Source: 66-474 sp051954935 (GTDB lineage: Bacteria; Pseudomonadota; Gammaproteobacteria; Xanthomonadales; Rhodanobacteraceae). From it: a stretch of 64,000 bases of DNA. The position numbers and the translations under genes were made by a program. The DNA lies in contig JBQCHG010000026.1 of assembly GCA_051954935.1 (NCBI GenBank), forward strand, positions 1-64,000. Reading direction: 5' to 3'. Of the stretch, positions 9,945 through 18,581 are shown piece by piece (position 1 is the stretch's first letter; every line of letters begins with the position of its first letter). The notes beneath the pieces are model-generated. The model was given only the letters and a program-made list of their open reading frames with translations, was not told where the DNA came from and ran no database searches.

Positions 9945-10844
9945 ATGGATATCCCACACATCGCCCTGGTCAGCGCGCGCGGCGCGCGCAAGCTGGATGA
10001 GGACCTGCCGCCGCTGCGTCGCGCACTGGAGGCTGGCGGCGCGCGGGTCACGATCGCGCGCTGGGACGACCTGAAGATCGATTGGTCATCATTCGATCTC
10101 GCTTTACTGCGCTCGACCTGGGATTATGCGAAGCGCTTGCCGGAATTCCTGCAATGGATCGAGCACGCGGCCACGCGCACGCGGCTGCTGAATCCGCCGG
10201 CAGTAGTGCGCTGGAATACCGACAAACATTACCTCGCGCACCTTCAGCGCGCCGGCGTGCCGGTGGTACCGAGCGCCTTCGTCGAGTCCGGCGAAGATGC
10301 ACGGCGCGCGCTGACTGCATTCCTGGAAGCGCATCCGCACGCCGAAGATGTCGTGGTGAAGCCTTCCGTTGGCGCGGGTTCCAAGGATGCGCAGCGGCAC
10401 GCACGCGATTCACGCGCTGAAATGCTTGCGCATCTAAATCGTCTGTTGATAGCCAACCGCAATGCATTGATGCAGCCGTACCTGCCCAGCGTGGACGCGC
10501 ACGGTGAAACCGCGCTGCTGTTCTTCGATGGCGAATACAGCCACGCGATCCGCAAGGGCCCGCTGCTGAAGCGCGGCGCGGAACCGGCCACCGGCTTGTT
10601 CGCGGTCGAGCAGATCACGCCGCGCGAACCATCGAGCGCCGAATGCGAAATCGCGCAGCGCGCCCTCGCGGCCATCCCGTTCGAACGCCCATTGCTGTAC
10701 GCACGGGTGGACCTGATCCACGACGAATCCGGCGCGCCGCGCCTGCTGGAGTTGGAGCTCACCGAGCCTTCGGTCTTCCTCGGCCACGCCACGAGCGCGG
10801 CCGAACGCTTCGCCAAGGCGATCCTTCGACGCATCGGTCACTGA
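9945..10844 (+). CDS. ATP-grasp protein, glutathione synthetase-like
   Basis: This 299-residue protein has an N-terminal pre-ATP-grasp segment (IALVSARGARKLDEDLPPL, LALLRSTWDYAKRLPEFL) and a glutathione synthetase-like ATP-grasp domain. Family patterns are NPPAVVRWNTDKHYLAHL, VVVKPSVGAGSKDAQR for the nucleotide loop, and LLELELTEPSVFLG for the metal-binding end. Stand-alone proteins of this type occur widely in proteobacteria as hypothetical ATP-grasp proteins. It follows the methyltransferase by 41 bp. The reaction is presumably an ATP-dependent amide or thioester ligation; the substrate is unknown. Confidence 0.75.
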   Translation: MDIPHIALVSARGARKLDEDLPPLRRALEAGGARVTIARWDDLKIDWSSFDLALLRSTWDYAKRLPEFLQWIEHAATRTRLLNPPAVVRWNTDKHYLAHLQRAGVPVVPSAFVESGEDARRALTAFLEAHPHAEDVVVKPSVGAGSKDAQRHARDSRAEMLAHLNRLLIANRNALMQPYLPSVDAHGETALLFFDGEYSHAIRKGPLLKRGAEPATGLFAVEQITPREPSSAECEIAQRALAAIPFERPLLYARVDLIHDESGAPRLLELELTEPSVFLGHATSAAERFAKAILRRIGH

Positions 10845-10856
10845 ACAATGCTTTTG

Positions 10857-10884
10857 TTCGTCATCCCGGCGCAGGCCGGGATCC
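10857..10884. repeat. REP-like palindromic element
   Basis: TTCGTCATCCCGGC-GCAG-GCCGGGATCC contains a perfect 8-bp stem, ATCCCGGC/GCCGGGAT. Its layout is that of the short dispersed palindromes found between genes in Xanthomonadales and other gammaproteobacteria. It lies just after the ATP-grasp gene and before etfB and could protect or end the upstream transcript. The remaining gap to 11005 shows no gene; a TAGAAT at 10970 could be a -10 box for etfB, without a clear -35. Confidence 0.65.
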
Positions 10885-11005
10885 AGTGGTTTTGTCTCCC
10901 GACCTTGGATGCGTATCGGCTGTCGCCACAAGGGGTTCCTGGCCGGGCGGGCTCGTGGAAGTGATGAGTTAGAATGTCCCGTTTCGTTCGCAAGGCCCAG
11001 GGAAG

Positions 11006-11752
11006 ATGAAGATTCTGGTCGGCTACAAGCGCGTGGTGGATTTCAACGTTCGCATCCAGGTGAAGCCGGATGGCTCCGGCGTGGTTACCGAAGGCGTCAA
11101 GCTCTCCGCCAATCCATTCGATGACATCGCGCTGGAAGAAGCGCTGCGCCTGCGCGAGAAGGGGATTGCGACTGATGTCGTGATCGCGACCATCGCGCCG
11201 GCGGACGCGCAGCCGCACCTGCGCAACGGCCTGGCGATGGGCGCCAATCGCGCGATCCACGTGTTGACGAACGAGCCGGTGCAGCCGCTGGCCGCCGCGC
11301 GCGCATTCCTCAAGCTGATCGAGAGGGAGCAACCGGGCCTGGTGATCCTCGGCAAGCAAGCGATCGACGACGACTGCAACCAGACCGGCCAGATGCTGGC
11401 CGCGTTGTGGAATCGTCCGCAGGCGACCTTCGCTTCCAAGCTGGAGATCAACGGCAACGTCGCGCGCGTGACTCGCGAGGTGGATGCCGGCCTGGAAACG
11501 CTGGAAGTCGACCTGCCTGCGGTCGTCACCACGGATCTGCGGTTGAACGAGCCGCGTTTCATCAAGCTGCCCGACATCATGAAGGCCAAGTCCAAGCCGA
11601 TCGAGACGATCGAGCTGGCGTCGCTTGGCATCGAATCGGGAAGTGAAATCAAATCCATGCACTACACCGCGCCGCCCAAGCGCTCGCGCGGCGTGATGGT
11701 GAAGGATGTCGCGGAGCTGGTCGCCGCGCTGAAGCAGAAAGGATTGGTGTGA
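11006..11752 (+). CDS. etfB: Electron transfer flavoprotein beta subunit
   Basis: This 248-residue protein has the usual EtfB length. It begins MKILVGYKRVVDFNVRIQVK and contains LRNGLAMGANRAIHV and LGKQAIDDDCNQTGQMLAA, the conserved AMP-binding and ETF-fold regions. The C-terminal loop ADIMKAK-like segment (LPDIMKAKSKPIETI) is the acyl-CoA dehydrogenase recognition region. With EtfA it accepts electrons from flavoprotein dehydrogenases of fatty-acid and amino-acid oxidation and passes them to ETF-QO. Its stop overlaps the etfA start. Confidence 0.96.
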   Translation: MKILVGYKRVVDFNVRIQVKPDGSGVVTEGVKLSANPFDDIALEEALRLREKGIATDVVIATIAPADAQPHLRNGLAMGANRAIHVLTNEPVQPLAAARAFLKLIEREQPGLVILGKQAIDDDCNQTGQMLAALWNRPQATFASKLEINGNVARVTREVDAGLETLEVDLPAVVTTDLRLNEPRFIKLPDIMKAKSKPIETIELASLGIESGSEIKSMHYTAPPKRSRGVMVKDVAELVAALKQKGLV

Positions 11753-12699
11753 TGAGTAAAGTCCTGGTCATTGCCGAACACCTCAACGGCCGACTCAATG
11801 CAGCGACCGCGCGTTGCGTGACCTGCGCGCGCGCGATGAAGCCGGAATCCATCGACGTGCTGGTGCTCGCCGATGCGCCGGATGCGATCGCGGCCGCCGC
11901 CGCGAAGCTGGAAGGCGTCTCGAAGGTACTCACCGTCACGCGTGCGGAAAATGCACACGCGCTGGCCGCGGTATTTGCGCCGCAGATTGCATCGGTTGCG
12001 CGAAACGGTTACACGCACGTGCTGGCGCCCTCCACCACCTTCGGCAAGGACGTCGCGCCACGCGCCGCCGCGCTGCTGGGCGTGGGCCAGGTGAGCGACA
12101 TCATGGCCATGGACGGCGCGCACACCTTCAAGCGACCGATCTACGCCGGCAACGCGATCGTGGACGTGGAAACGCCGAGCGGAGCGATCGTGGTGGGTAC
12201 GGTGCGCACGGCGTCGTGGCCTGCGGCGGCCGAGTCGGGCAGTGCCGCACCGATCGAAGCCTTGGGCCTCGATGTCGAATTGCCGACGCACACGCGTTTC
12301 ATCGGCTTGCAGCAGGCGAGCAGCGATCGCCCCGATCTGCAGGGCGCACAGCGCGTGGTGTCGGGCGGACGCGGCGTGGGCTCGAAGGAGAACTTCGAGA
12401 TCATCTACAAGCTCGCGGACAAGATGCGCGCCGCGGTCGGCGCCTCGCGCGCAGCGGTGGACGCCGGCTACGTGCCCAATGATCTGCAGGTCGGACAGAC
12501 CGGCAAGATCATCGCACCTGAGCTGTACCTGGCGATCGGCATCTCGGGCGCCATCCAGCACCTCACGGGCATCAAGGATGCCGGCACCATCGTTGCGATC
12601 AACAAGGATCCCGATGCGCCGATCTTCGAAATCGCCGATTACGGCCTGGTCGGCGATCTGTTCAAGATCGTGCCGGAGCTGGAAGCGGCGCTTCAGTAA
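11752..12699 (+). CDS. etfA: Electron transfer flavoprotein alpha subunit
   Basis: This 315-residue protein carries the FAD site in its C-terminal domain: SGGRGVGSKENFEIIYKLAD, GQTGKIIAPELYLAIGISG, INKDPDAPIFEIADYGLVG. The N-terminal part pairs with EtfB. The ATG at 11752 overlaps the etfB stop (TGATG). A GTG three bases earlier is also in frame but would only add one residue. Confidence 0.96.
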   Translation: MSKVLVIAEHLNGRLNAATARCVTCARAMKPESIDVLVLADAPDAIAAAAAKLEGVSKVLTVTRAENAHALAAVFAPQIASVARNGYTHVLAPSTTFGKDVAPRAAALLGVGQVSDIMAMDGAHTFKRPIYAGNAIVDVETPSGAIVVGTVRTASWPAAAESGSAAPIEALGLDVELPTHTRFIGLQQASSDRPDLQGAQRVVSGGRGVGSKENFEIIYKLADKMRAAVGASRAAVDAGYVPNDLQVGQTGKIIAPELYLAIGISGAIQHLTGIKDAGTIVAINKDPDAPIFEIADYGLVGDLFKIVPELEAALQ

Positions 12700-12726
12700 T
12701 CGAGCCCCTCGCCGAGGCTGTCCCGA

Positions 12727-13917
12727 ATGTCCCAAGATCGTGGCTTCGATGACGAGCCCTTCCTGATCTTCGGTTCACCGCTGATCGAACAGGCGGAGAT
12801 AGACGAAGTCGTCGCCTGCATGCAGTCGGCGTGGCTCGGAACCGGGCCACGGGTGGCGCAATTCGAACGTGATTTTGCCGCCTACCAGCACCTCGCGCCC
12901 GCGCAAGTCGCCGCGGTCAATTCCGCGACGGCCGCGCTGCACGTCAGCATGGTGGCCGCGGGACTCGAACCGGGCAGCGAGGTGATCACCACGCCGCTGA
13001 CCTTCTGTGCGTCCGTCAACGCGATCATCCATGCAGGGCTGACGCCGGTGCTGGCGGACGTGGATCCGGTAACCCAGAACATGGATCCTGCCGCAGTCGA
13101 GGCCGCGATCACGCCACGCACCCGCGCCATCCTGCCGGTCCACTTCGCCGGGCGCGCCTGCGACATGGACGCGATCATGGTCATCGCGCGCAAGCACGAC
13201 CTGCGCGTGATCGAGGATTGCGCGCATGCGATCGAAACGACATACCACGACCGCAAGGCCGGTACCTTCGGCGATTTCGGCTGCTTCAGTTTCTATGCGA
13301 CCAAGAACGTGGTGACCGGCGAAGGCGGGATGATCATCGGCCGCGACGAGGCGCACGTCGCCCGCGCGCGCATCCTGGCGCTGCACGGGATGAGCAAGGA
13401 TGCCTGGCACCGTTTCGGCGACAAGGGTTACAAGCACTACCAGGTGGTCGAAGCCGGCTTCAAGTACAACATGATGGACCTGCAGGCCGCCATCGGCATC
13501 CACCAGCTCGCACGCGTGGAGCGCAACTGGCGGCGGCGCGAGCAGATCTGGAACCGTTACATGGAAGCGCTGGCGGATCTTCCGATGGGATTGCCGGCGC
13601 GTCCCGAGCCCGACACGCGACATGCCTACCACCTGTTCACGGTCATGGTGGACGAGACACGCTGCGGCATTTCGCGCGATGCGTTCCTGGACGCGATGAA
13701 TGCGCGCCGGATCGGCACAGGAGTGCATTACCTCTCCGTGCCGGAACATCCGTACTATCAGCAGCGCTACGGCTGGAGGCCGGAGCAATGGCCCAACGCG
13801 ATGCGTCTGGGTCGCCAGACCGTCAGCCTGCCGCTGTCGCCGAAGTTGACGGAGGCCGAAGTGACCCGGATCCTCGGAGCAGTTCGCGCAACGCTGCGCG
13901 TCCCGGTGAAAGGCTAG
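12727..13917 (+). CDS. DegT/DnrJ/EryC1/StrS-family sugar aminotransferase
   Basis: This 396-residue PLP-dependent enzyme transfers an amino group to a nucleotide-activated keto-sugar. The cofactor lysine is K193 in SFYATKNVVTGEGG. The PLP-contacting segments VIEDCAHAIE (161-170) and NSATAALH are also present, along with KYNMMDLQAAIG near the C-terminal third. It resembles ArnB/PseC-type and GDP-perosamine synthase-type members and the exact sugar cannot be read off. It opens the surface-polysaccharide region. Because Gmd makes GDP-4-keto-6-deoxymannose elsewhere in the region, a perosamine-type role is one possibility. Confidence 0.88.
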   Translation: MSQDRGFDDEPFLIFGSPLIEQAEIDEVVACMQSAWLGTGPRVAQFERDFAAYQHLAPAQVAAVNSATAALHVSMVAAGLEPGSEVITTPLTFCASVNAIIHAGLTPVLADVDPVTQNMDPAAVEAAITPRTRAILPVHFAGRACDMDAIMVIARKHDLRVIEDCAHAIETTYHDRKAGTFGDFGCFSFYATKNVVTGEGGMIIGRDEAHVARARILALHGMSKDAWHRFGDKGYKHYQVVEAGFKYNMMDLQAAIGIHQLARVERNWRRREQIWNRYMEALADLPMGLPARPEPDTRHAYHLFTVMVDETRCGISRDAFLDAMNARRIGTGVHYLSVPEHPYYQQRYGWRPEQWPNAMRLGRQTVSLPLSPKLTEAEVTRILGAVRATLRVPVKG

Positions 13918-14028
13918 CTCCTTGGATTACAAGCACGAGAGTCAATCGCGCGCGTTCGCTAGGGGCAAAGAGGGGACCGGAACGGCAGTTGAATTTCCAA
14001 GGGCGAGCGCACGAACTGAGCGAATCTG

Positions 14029-15111
14029 ATGCGAATTCTTTTTGTCACCCGCAAGTTCCCTCCCTCCGTGGGTGGCATGGAAGTCTATGCGGAAGAGCTG
14101 TTTCTCGCACTCGAACGAAAGTGCAATGATCTGACGCTATTCAAGCCGGATCCGCCGATCATCGGACGTCCGGGCCTGCTCGCACTGTTGCGGTTCTTCA
14201 TCAATGCATCGATCACGGTGTTCCGCAATGCCGGCAAGGTGGATGTCGTATTGTTCGGAGATGCGGTCCTCACTCCAATGGCTTACATCGCAAAGCTGCG
14301 CGCGCGCAAGGTGATGGCGGTCGTCGCGGCTCACGGAAACGATGTTTATTACGCACAGGGAAGGAAGCCGAGTTCGGCCTTCTACAAGGCCATGCTGAAA
14401 TGGTTTGCGCGAAGCGCGGACCTCCTGATCGCCAACAGTTCGGATACCCAGCGGATGGCTGCGTCGCTCGGGTTTCGAAATACCACGCGGATTCCACTCG
14501 CGACCCGACTCCGGCCTTCTTCAATGGATTCCGTGCGGAGACAGAACTCCATTCTCTTCGCGGGCAGGCTCATACGATGCAAAGGGCTCGCCTGGTTCAT
14601 CCAGGAAGTGATGCCCAAGATTGATCCAAGCGTCGATCTGCTGGTAGCCGGACCGCCTTGGGACTCGCCGGAAATGGACGCGGTACTGAACTGCCCGCGA
14701 GCGCGGTATCTGGGGAGCATGTCGCGGGAACCGCTCGCGGAGCTGCGCGCAACCGTGATCGCCTGCATCATGCCGAACCTGCCCGCGCATCTTTCCGGTC
14801 AGAACGAAGGATTCGGGCTTTCGGCGCTCGAGTCCGCCGCGGTGGGCACGCCGGTCTTGGCGTCCAACCTGGGTGGCCTCGCGGAAGCCGTTGTAGAGGA
14901 CATCACCGGTTTTCTGATCGAGCCTCTCGACGCAAATGCGTTTGCTGCCAAGATCAACGAAATCGCGAGGTGGAGCGAAGAAGATCGCCAGCAGTTTGCC
15001 ATCCGCGCGCGACAGGTGGTTGCGGAGCGATTCACATGGGATCGCGTTGCGAACGATTATCTCAGGGAATTCGAGCGGTTGGCGCCATCCCGCGCTCTGG
15101 TCCGAAATTGA
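14029..15111 (+). CDS. Glycosyltransferase family 4 protein
   Basis: This 360-residue GT-B glycosyltransferase has an N-terminal MRILFVTRKFPPSVGGMEVY, the GT4 acceptor-side glycine loop. Its C-terminal donor site is NEGFGLSALESAAVGTP with the E-x7-E pattern. GT4 enzymes are retaining and often transfer mannose, glucose or rhamnose. It lies 111 bp after the aminotransferase and 51 bp before the flippase gene. Base composition drops towards A/T here compared with etfAB. Donor and acceptor are unknown. Confidence 0.88.
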   Translation: MRILFVTRKFPPSVGGMEVYAEELFLALERKCNDLTLFKPDPPIIGRPGLLALLRFFINASITVFRNAGKVDVVLFGDAVLTPMAYIAKLRARKVMAVVAAHGNDVYYAQGRKPSSAFYKAMLKWFARSADLLIANSSDTQRMAASLGFRNTTRIPLATRLRPSSMDSVRRQNSILFAGRLIRCKGLAWFIQEVMPKIDPSVDLLVAGPPWDSPEMDAVLNCPRARYLGSMSREPLAELRATVIACIMPNLPAHLSGQNEGFGLSALESAAVGTPVLASNLGGLAEAVVEDITGFLIEPLDANAFAAKINEIARWSEEDRQQFAIRARQVVAERFTWDRVANDYLREFERLAPSRALVRN

Positions 15112-15113
15112 TC

Positions 15114-15147
15114 CTGACTGCAACCAACCGCTGACTGCAACCAACCG
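15114..15147 (+). repeat. Perfect 17-bp tandem duplication
   Basis: CTGACTGCAACCAACCG occurs twice in a row (15114-15130 and 15131-15147) in the short gap between the GT4 gene and the flippase gene. It looks like a replication-slippage duplication with no evident function. Confidence 0.8.
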
Positions 15148-15162
15148 CCACGTGAATTCAGC

Positions 15163-16401
15163 ATGCTCAGCCGCAGCTATTTGATCGTAACCTTCGGATT
15201 CGGATTCCGATCCCTGTTGCTCAGCGTGCTTGTCGTGCTGCTGGCGCGTGCGCTCGGGCCGAGCGCATTCGGCGGATATGCGGCGGCCGCAAGCCTCGCC
15301 TCCTTCTTTGCCATGTTCAGCGGCTTCGGCGCCGGGCCGCTGCATGTGCGCGATGTGGCCCATGCCAAGAAGTCATATGTCGAGAGCCTCAACCGCACGA
15401 TGCATTGGGTTGGCTTATCGGCGTTGCCGCTGGCGGCGTTAGCTGGGGGGTGCGCGTGGCTTGTCATTCCACACAGCGTGACCCCGCTGGCCATCACTCT
15501 GATCGTGCTCGGGGAAATCCTCTATTACGGAGCATCGGATCTGGCGGCGCGCATCCTGCAGGCGCGCGAAAATTACAGCGGAATGGCACTCGTCATCTGC
15601 TCGTTACCCGCTCTGCGGGTAACAATTGCGGCACTGCTCTCCAGCGCAGGCGCTCTAGATCTGACGTCCTGGTCCTTCGCATCATTTTCCACTGGGGCGC
15701 TTGCCTTTCTCGCACTGTTCGGCTTTTGGGCATGGCGCATGCGCGGCAATCTGGGGGCCGGATCGCCAACGTCCCACGATACGCTAGCCGGCTTGGGTTT
15801 CGCCATCTCCACTGCATCCTCCCGGGTACATGGGGACGCCGATAAAGTGATACTCGCGCGATTGGTCTCAACCGCGACCGCGGGCACGTATACCGTTGCC
15901 TATCGGCTTGTAGACATCTTCCTGCTGCCGATTTCAGCAGGAGTAGAACGACTGCTTCCCTCTCTTTTCAGACAGGGTCAGCACGGCCTACACAGATCAC
16001 TAGAGGCCTCAGCGGGCAAAATCGCGTTGACATTGGCCTTCGCACTTTGTCTATGTGTTGGCGTTTACGCGGCTGCGTACCTGCTGCCTTGGATACTGGG
16101 AGCCGCATACCGTGAAGCAATACCCATTGCCCATGCGCTCGCCGCCGTGCCGTTGACAATGACCAGCTGGGTCATTGTCCGCACTTTGGCAGCCACTTCG
16201 GGTTATGAACGGGCCACAGGAGTTTTTGAACTCGGCGGGGCGATTTTCAACGTGGTCGCATCCATTGTTCTGGTGATTGCCTGGAGCTGGCGAGGCGCTG
16301 TACTGGCAACTTACCTTACACATATGGCAATGGTGGCAAGCTTCGTCGTCTATCTCCTTTGCCGGACGAAATTCATGATGGCTGAACCGAAGAAAACATA
16401 A
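15163..16401 (+). CDS. Polysaccharide flippase (Wzx/MATE-like)
   Basis: This 412-residue polytopic membrane protein of the polysaccharide-biosynthesis (MOP/PST) superfamily has roughly 11-12 hydrophobic segments. The N-terminus (SRSYLIVTFGFGFRSLLLSV, ARALGPSAFGGYAAAASL) follows the Wzx pattern. ADKVILARLVSTATAGTYTV in the middle is the usual second-half start of these flippases. It would move lipid-linked oligosaccharide across the inner membrane. Neighbouring GT4 genes on both sides support a repeat-unit assembly role. I see no Wzy polymerase next to it. Confidence 0.85.
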   Translation: MLSRSYLIVTFGFGFRSLLLSVLVVLLARALGPSAFGGYAAAASLASFFAMFSGFGAGPLHVRDVAHAKKSYVESLNRTMHWVGLSALPLAALAGGCAWLVIPHSVTPLAITLIVLGEILYYGASDLAARILQARENYSGMALVICSLPALRVTIAALLSSAGALDLTSWSFASFSTGALAFLALFGFWAWRMRGNLGAGSPTSHDTLAGLGFAISTASSRVHGDADKVILARLVSTATAGTYTVAYRLVDIFLLPISAGVERLLPSLFRQGQHGLHRSLEASAGKIALTLAFALCLCVGVYAAAYLLPWILGAAYREAIPIAHALAAVPLTMTSWVIVRTLAATSGYERATGVFELGGAIFNVVASIVLVIAWSWRGAVLATYLTHMAMVASFVVYLLCRTKFMMAEPKKT

Positions 16402-16447
16402 AAATTGGTTCACTGGGCCATCCAACCGGACCACAAGAAGCAAACTG

Positions 16448-17461
16448 ATGAGAATCTGGTTACCCAGCATCCGCGCGCGAAGCGGTTCCGACGTGTACGT
16501 CGAGCGACTTGCCGACGGGTTGCGCTCGCATGGCGTTGAACCCATCGTGCAATGGTTTCCGCTCGGATACCAATATTTTCCATGGGCTCTGCGACGCGAG
16601 CCGCCGCCGCCCCGCGTGGACATCATAAATGCCAATAGCTGGATCGCGTTCGCATTCCGTCGTCACAACATCCCTCTGATAGCAACTATCCACCACTGCG
16701 TTGCCGGACGAGGCTATCCACAGTGGAAGTCTTTTTTTCAAATGCTATTCCACGACTGCTTCGTATATCGCTTTGAGCGTGCATCCTTTCGTGCAGCCGA
16801 CGCGGTAGTTGCCGTCAGCGACTCCACACGCCGGGAGGCCAGCGATGGCTTCCATGCAGTCAACATCCGGGTCATACCGAACTGGGTCGATACGCACAAG
16901 TTCTCGCCAGCCGAGCAAAAGCGAAGGGGCGGCTCTGCGCCAACACGTATCCTGATCGTCGGAAATATGGGCCGCCGCAAGGGCGGCGACCTGATCGGCC
17001 CGTTCTGCGATGCCCTGGGCCGTCAGTTCGAAGTGGTCGTAGTAGCGGGGCTGCGGGGGGACGCACCGAAGGTTTCCGAGCGCGGAGCGCGACTGCGGTT
17101 TGTGAGTGGATTGACTGTCGACCAGCTCGTCGCCACATACCGCGACACGGACATCGTTGTTTCGCTAAGCCGTCACGAAGGCTTCGGCTATACGGCCCTG
17201 GAAGGCATGGCATGCGGAAAGCCCGTCGTCGCATTCGATGTCCCGGGATTGCGGGACGTGATCGTGCACCAGACCACCGGAATGCTTGCTCCTGTCGCAA
17301 ACACCCAGGCTCTGGCACAAGCCTGTCATGTGCTGAGGACGAATCCTGAGCTCGCGCATGCGCTGGGCGAACAGGGGAGAAAACGCGCAACCACTTTATT
17401 TACAGAGGACCGGGCCATGGAAGCGCATTTGGCGCTCTACCGCGAGATTCTTCGCCGCTGA
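16448..17461 (+). CDS. Glycosyltransferase family 4 protein
   Basis: This 337-residue GT-B enzyme starts MRIWLPSIRARSGSDVYVERL and ends with a GT4 donor site, SRHEGFGYTALEGMACGKP. Linker motifs VIPNWVDTHKFSP and ILIVGNMGRRKGGDLI are typical. It is the last of the plus-strand polysaccharide genes and converges with the methyltransferase gene at 17485. The DNA here is noticeably less G/C-rich than the flanking housekeeping genes. Confidence 0.87.
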   Translation: MRIWLPSIRARSGSDVYVERLADGLRSHGVEPIVQWFPLGYQYFPWALRREPPPPRVDIINANSWIAFAFRRHNIPLIATIHHCVAGRGYPQWKSFFQMLFHDCFVYRFERASFRAADAVVAVSDSTRREASDGFHAVNIRVIPNWVDTHKFSPAEQKRRGGSAPTRILIVGNMGRRKGGDLIGPFCDALGRQFEVVVVAGLRGDAPKVSERGARLRFVSGLTVDQLVATYRDTDIVVSLSRHEGFGYTALEGMACGKPVVAFDVPGLRDVIVHQTTGMLAPVANTQALAQACHVLRTNPELAHALGEQGRKRATTLFTEDRAMEAHLALYREILRR

Positions 17462-17484
17462 CGTGATGCCCTCTCCCGAGGCAG

Positions 17485-18357
17485 TCAGTCATTTCCATTA
17501 GTGCTTAATGCGTCCGCCAGAAATTTCAGGGATGGCGGATGTCCACTGGCAAGCCTGCGCAAGTAGTAGCGAGCCGGCTGATATAGCCGCTGAACCGGGA
17601 AGTCAGGGAACTGGCCCGCCTCCTGCACCTTTACAAAGAATGCGTTGACGCCGGAAAGGCCGCAGCAAACCAGCTTGTAATCGAAGCCTTGCAGCATATC
17701 TGCAAAGCTGCACAGAGATGCCCCTTGATAATCGTCACCTCTCCATCCGGCAGATCCGGAGCGAGGGTGAATAGCTATTCTCATGGGCGGTGGGAATTTC
17801 GCGTTGTATTCGACGCAAATCACCCGCGGCTTCATCTTTTCCAGGAATGCCGACAAAACATTTACGTCGTCGCCGTCTATATCAATGGAAAAGAAATCAA
17901 TCTCGGCGACATTCAACCGCTGCAGGGCCGAAGAGATCAAAGGGTGCACATTGGAGGCCGATACAAAATTGCGCTCGACGACCAGATTGGAGCTTGGTGG
18001 CAGGGCACTGGACAGCAATTTGATCTTGGCAGAATCAGCATCAAACCAAGCACCCCTCCATCCATTCAGAAGCAGCGCATGCGAGTTGTTTTCGAGACCG
18101 TCACTGCAACCTATCTCCACGAAAACGCGCCCACCTGCACCTATGCGGGAGAAGATATGCGCGATGATCCCGTCCTCATCACATTGTGAATAGATCTTGT
18201 ATCCGTAAAGCGCAGGATTATTCGGCGTGTCAATCGCAACCTGCTCTTTTATACGATCGTATTCCCGGCGCAGAGTTGCTTGTTCGTAAAGCTGTTCTCG
18301 AAATGAGGCCACTGCCTTCTTCAGCAGTTTTTTCAATTGTCGTACCGGGCTGTACAT
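17485..18357 (-). CDS. FkbM-like SAM-dependent methyltransferase
   Basis: From the ATG at 18357 this is a 290-residue protein. After a basic N-terminal helix, KIYSQCDEDGIIAHIFSRIG leads into a SAM-binding motif, VFVEIGCSDGLENN (residues 78-91). IDFFSIDIDGDDVNVL provides the acidic post-motif. This is the layout of FkbM-related methyltransferases in polysaccharide clusters. An in-frame TTG at 18390 is an alternative start; neither has a strong Shine-Dalgarno. No gene is evident in the A/T-rich gap 18358-18581. The substrate is unknown, probably a sugar hydroxyl of the surface glycan. Confidence 0.7.
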   Translation of the reverse strand: MYSPVRQLKKLLKKAVASFREQLYEQATLRREYDRIKEQVAIDTPNNPALYGYKIYSQCDEDGIIAHIFSRIGAGGRVFVEIGCSDGLENNSHALLLNGWRGAWFDADSAKIKLLSSALPPSSNLVVERNFVSASNVHPLISSALQRLNVAEIDFFSIDIDGDDVNVLSAFLEKMKPRVICVEYNAKFPPPMRIAIHPRSGSAGWRGDDYQGASLCSFADMLQGFDYKLVCCGLSGVNAFFVKVQEAGQFPDFPVQRLYQPARYYLRRLASGHPPSLKFLADALSTNGND

Positions 18358-18581
18358 TGGCGCACCCCGATTAGTTTGGGTATATGGCAACGAACAAAAA
18401 CTGCTATTGGCTTGATTTAACGAGGATCGCTAATTAATGAGCTCCATCATAGTCGACTCTACTTCCAAGAGCAGCGCGTTGAAGAAACATGCAAGGCTTT
18501 CCTTGGGGCGCCGCCTCATGTTCGAAGGCCGACGCTCAAAGTTGAATACGGTCAGGTTTTGATTTTGAACCCCGATCGACG

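Noticed and set aside
18358..18581. Small open frames in the A/T-rich gap between the two FkbM-type genes
   Set aside because: None has a credible ribosome binding site or similarity; they overlap the ends of the flanking genes.
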